From the NCBI RefSeq assembly GCF_003259615.1, contig NZ_QLLR01000004.1, positions 62,001-126,000 of the forward strand: DNA of 64,000 bases. Direction: 5' to 3'. The first letter of the stretch is position 1; every line of letters begins with the position of its first letter. This DNA comes from Pedobacter cryoconitis (GTDB lineage: Bacteria; Bacteroidota; Bacteroidia; Sphingobacteriales; Sphingobacteriaceae). The notes under the pieces were generated by a model. It made no database searches and was not told the origin of the DNA. It was given only the letters and a program-made list of their open reading frames with translations. Positions 63,860 to 64,000 of this stretch are shown here, piece after piece. The position numbers and the translations under genes are program-made.

Positions 63860-64000
63860 CTTCAATTAAAACGAAGATAACAGGCAATTCTTACAAAAGC
63901 AAATCTTTTGATTTGAATTGTTTGCAAAGGCCTTAAAGCCCCCTTTAATATTTAGCTAATAACTTGTTTACAGGGTGAAAACGATTACTTTTGAAAATCT

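Overview
The window looks like the chromosome of a Bacteroidota species, most likely Sphingobacteriaceae (Pedobacter-like). Evidence: promoters of the TTG-N19-TAnnTTTG type, a type IX secretion (CHU_C) sorting domain, giant secreted Ig-like repeat proteins, Crp/Fnr, AraC and Rrf2 regulators of the Bacteroidota style, a full-length cobalamin-dependent metH behind an S-box riboswitch, and low-to-moderate GC with little Shine-Dalgarno signal. The genus is an inference from gene content; no rRNA is present.

Layout. 1-8632: 5' part of a giant secreted Ig/He_PIG-type repeat protein (minus strand, continues off the left edge), divergent from an HTH-NACHT STAND-like ATPase (8969-11479), with an array of GTTCATTT half-sites between them. 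11.5-16.3 kb: secreted subtilisin-like protease, then siroheme methyltransferase, Rrf2 regulator and sterol-desaturase-like protein; the first and last share a near-identical operator candidate. 16.5-21.0 kb: secreted 9-residue-repeat protein, NtrC-type response regulator, hybrid histidine kinase. 21.0-23.5 kb: alkylation-repair operon (Ada/MGMT, 2OG oxygenase, stand-alone Ada-like zinc domain, AlkB). 24.2-28.8 kb: an apparently intact double-glycine peptide export cassette: three small GG-leader peptides, an HlyD-type adaptor and a C39-peptidase ABC exporter; the two peptide loci share a conserved promoter/5' leader and a conserved terminator core. This is the best candidate for an undescribed system.

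28.8-31.2 kb: AraC regulator, quinone-oxidoreductase-like enzyme and DUF417 membrane protein. 31.3-39.1 kb: secreted glycoside hydrolase, GH18 chitinase lipoprotein with a C-terminal CBM, and a 1244-residue CHU_C protein. 39.3-41.2 kb: small orphan, DUF308-like membrane protein, Crp/Fnr regulator. 41.2-42.3 kb: no intact gene, but a frameshifted gene remnant and several unrelated short tandem repeats. 42.3-44.0 kb: three tRNA-Glu/initiator tRNA-fMet pairs around a lipoprotein gene.

44.1-64.0 kb is housekeeping: era, der, a C-terminal processing protease, murQ, a Bax-inhibitor-1 protein, S-box riboswitch-metH-metF, a META-domain lipoprotein, thrABC preceded by a previously unlisted leader peptide and attenuator, rsgA-dtd-MazG, and HIT-greA. 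metH/metF (methionine) and thrABC (threonine and homoserine) are convergent and controlled by two different RNA mechanisms, SAM sensing and predicted ribosome-stalling attenuation.
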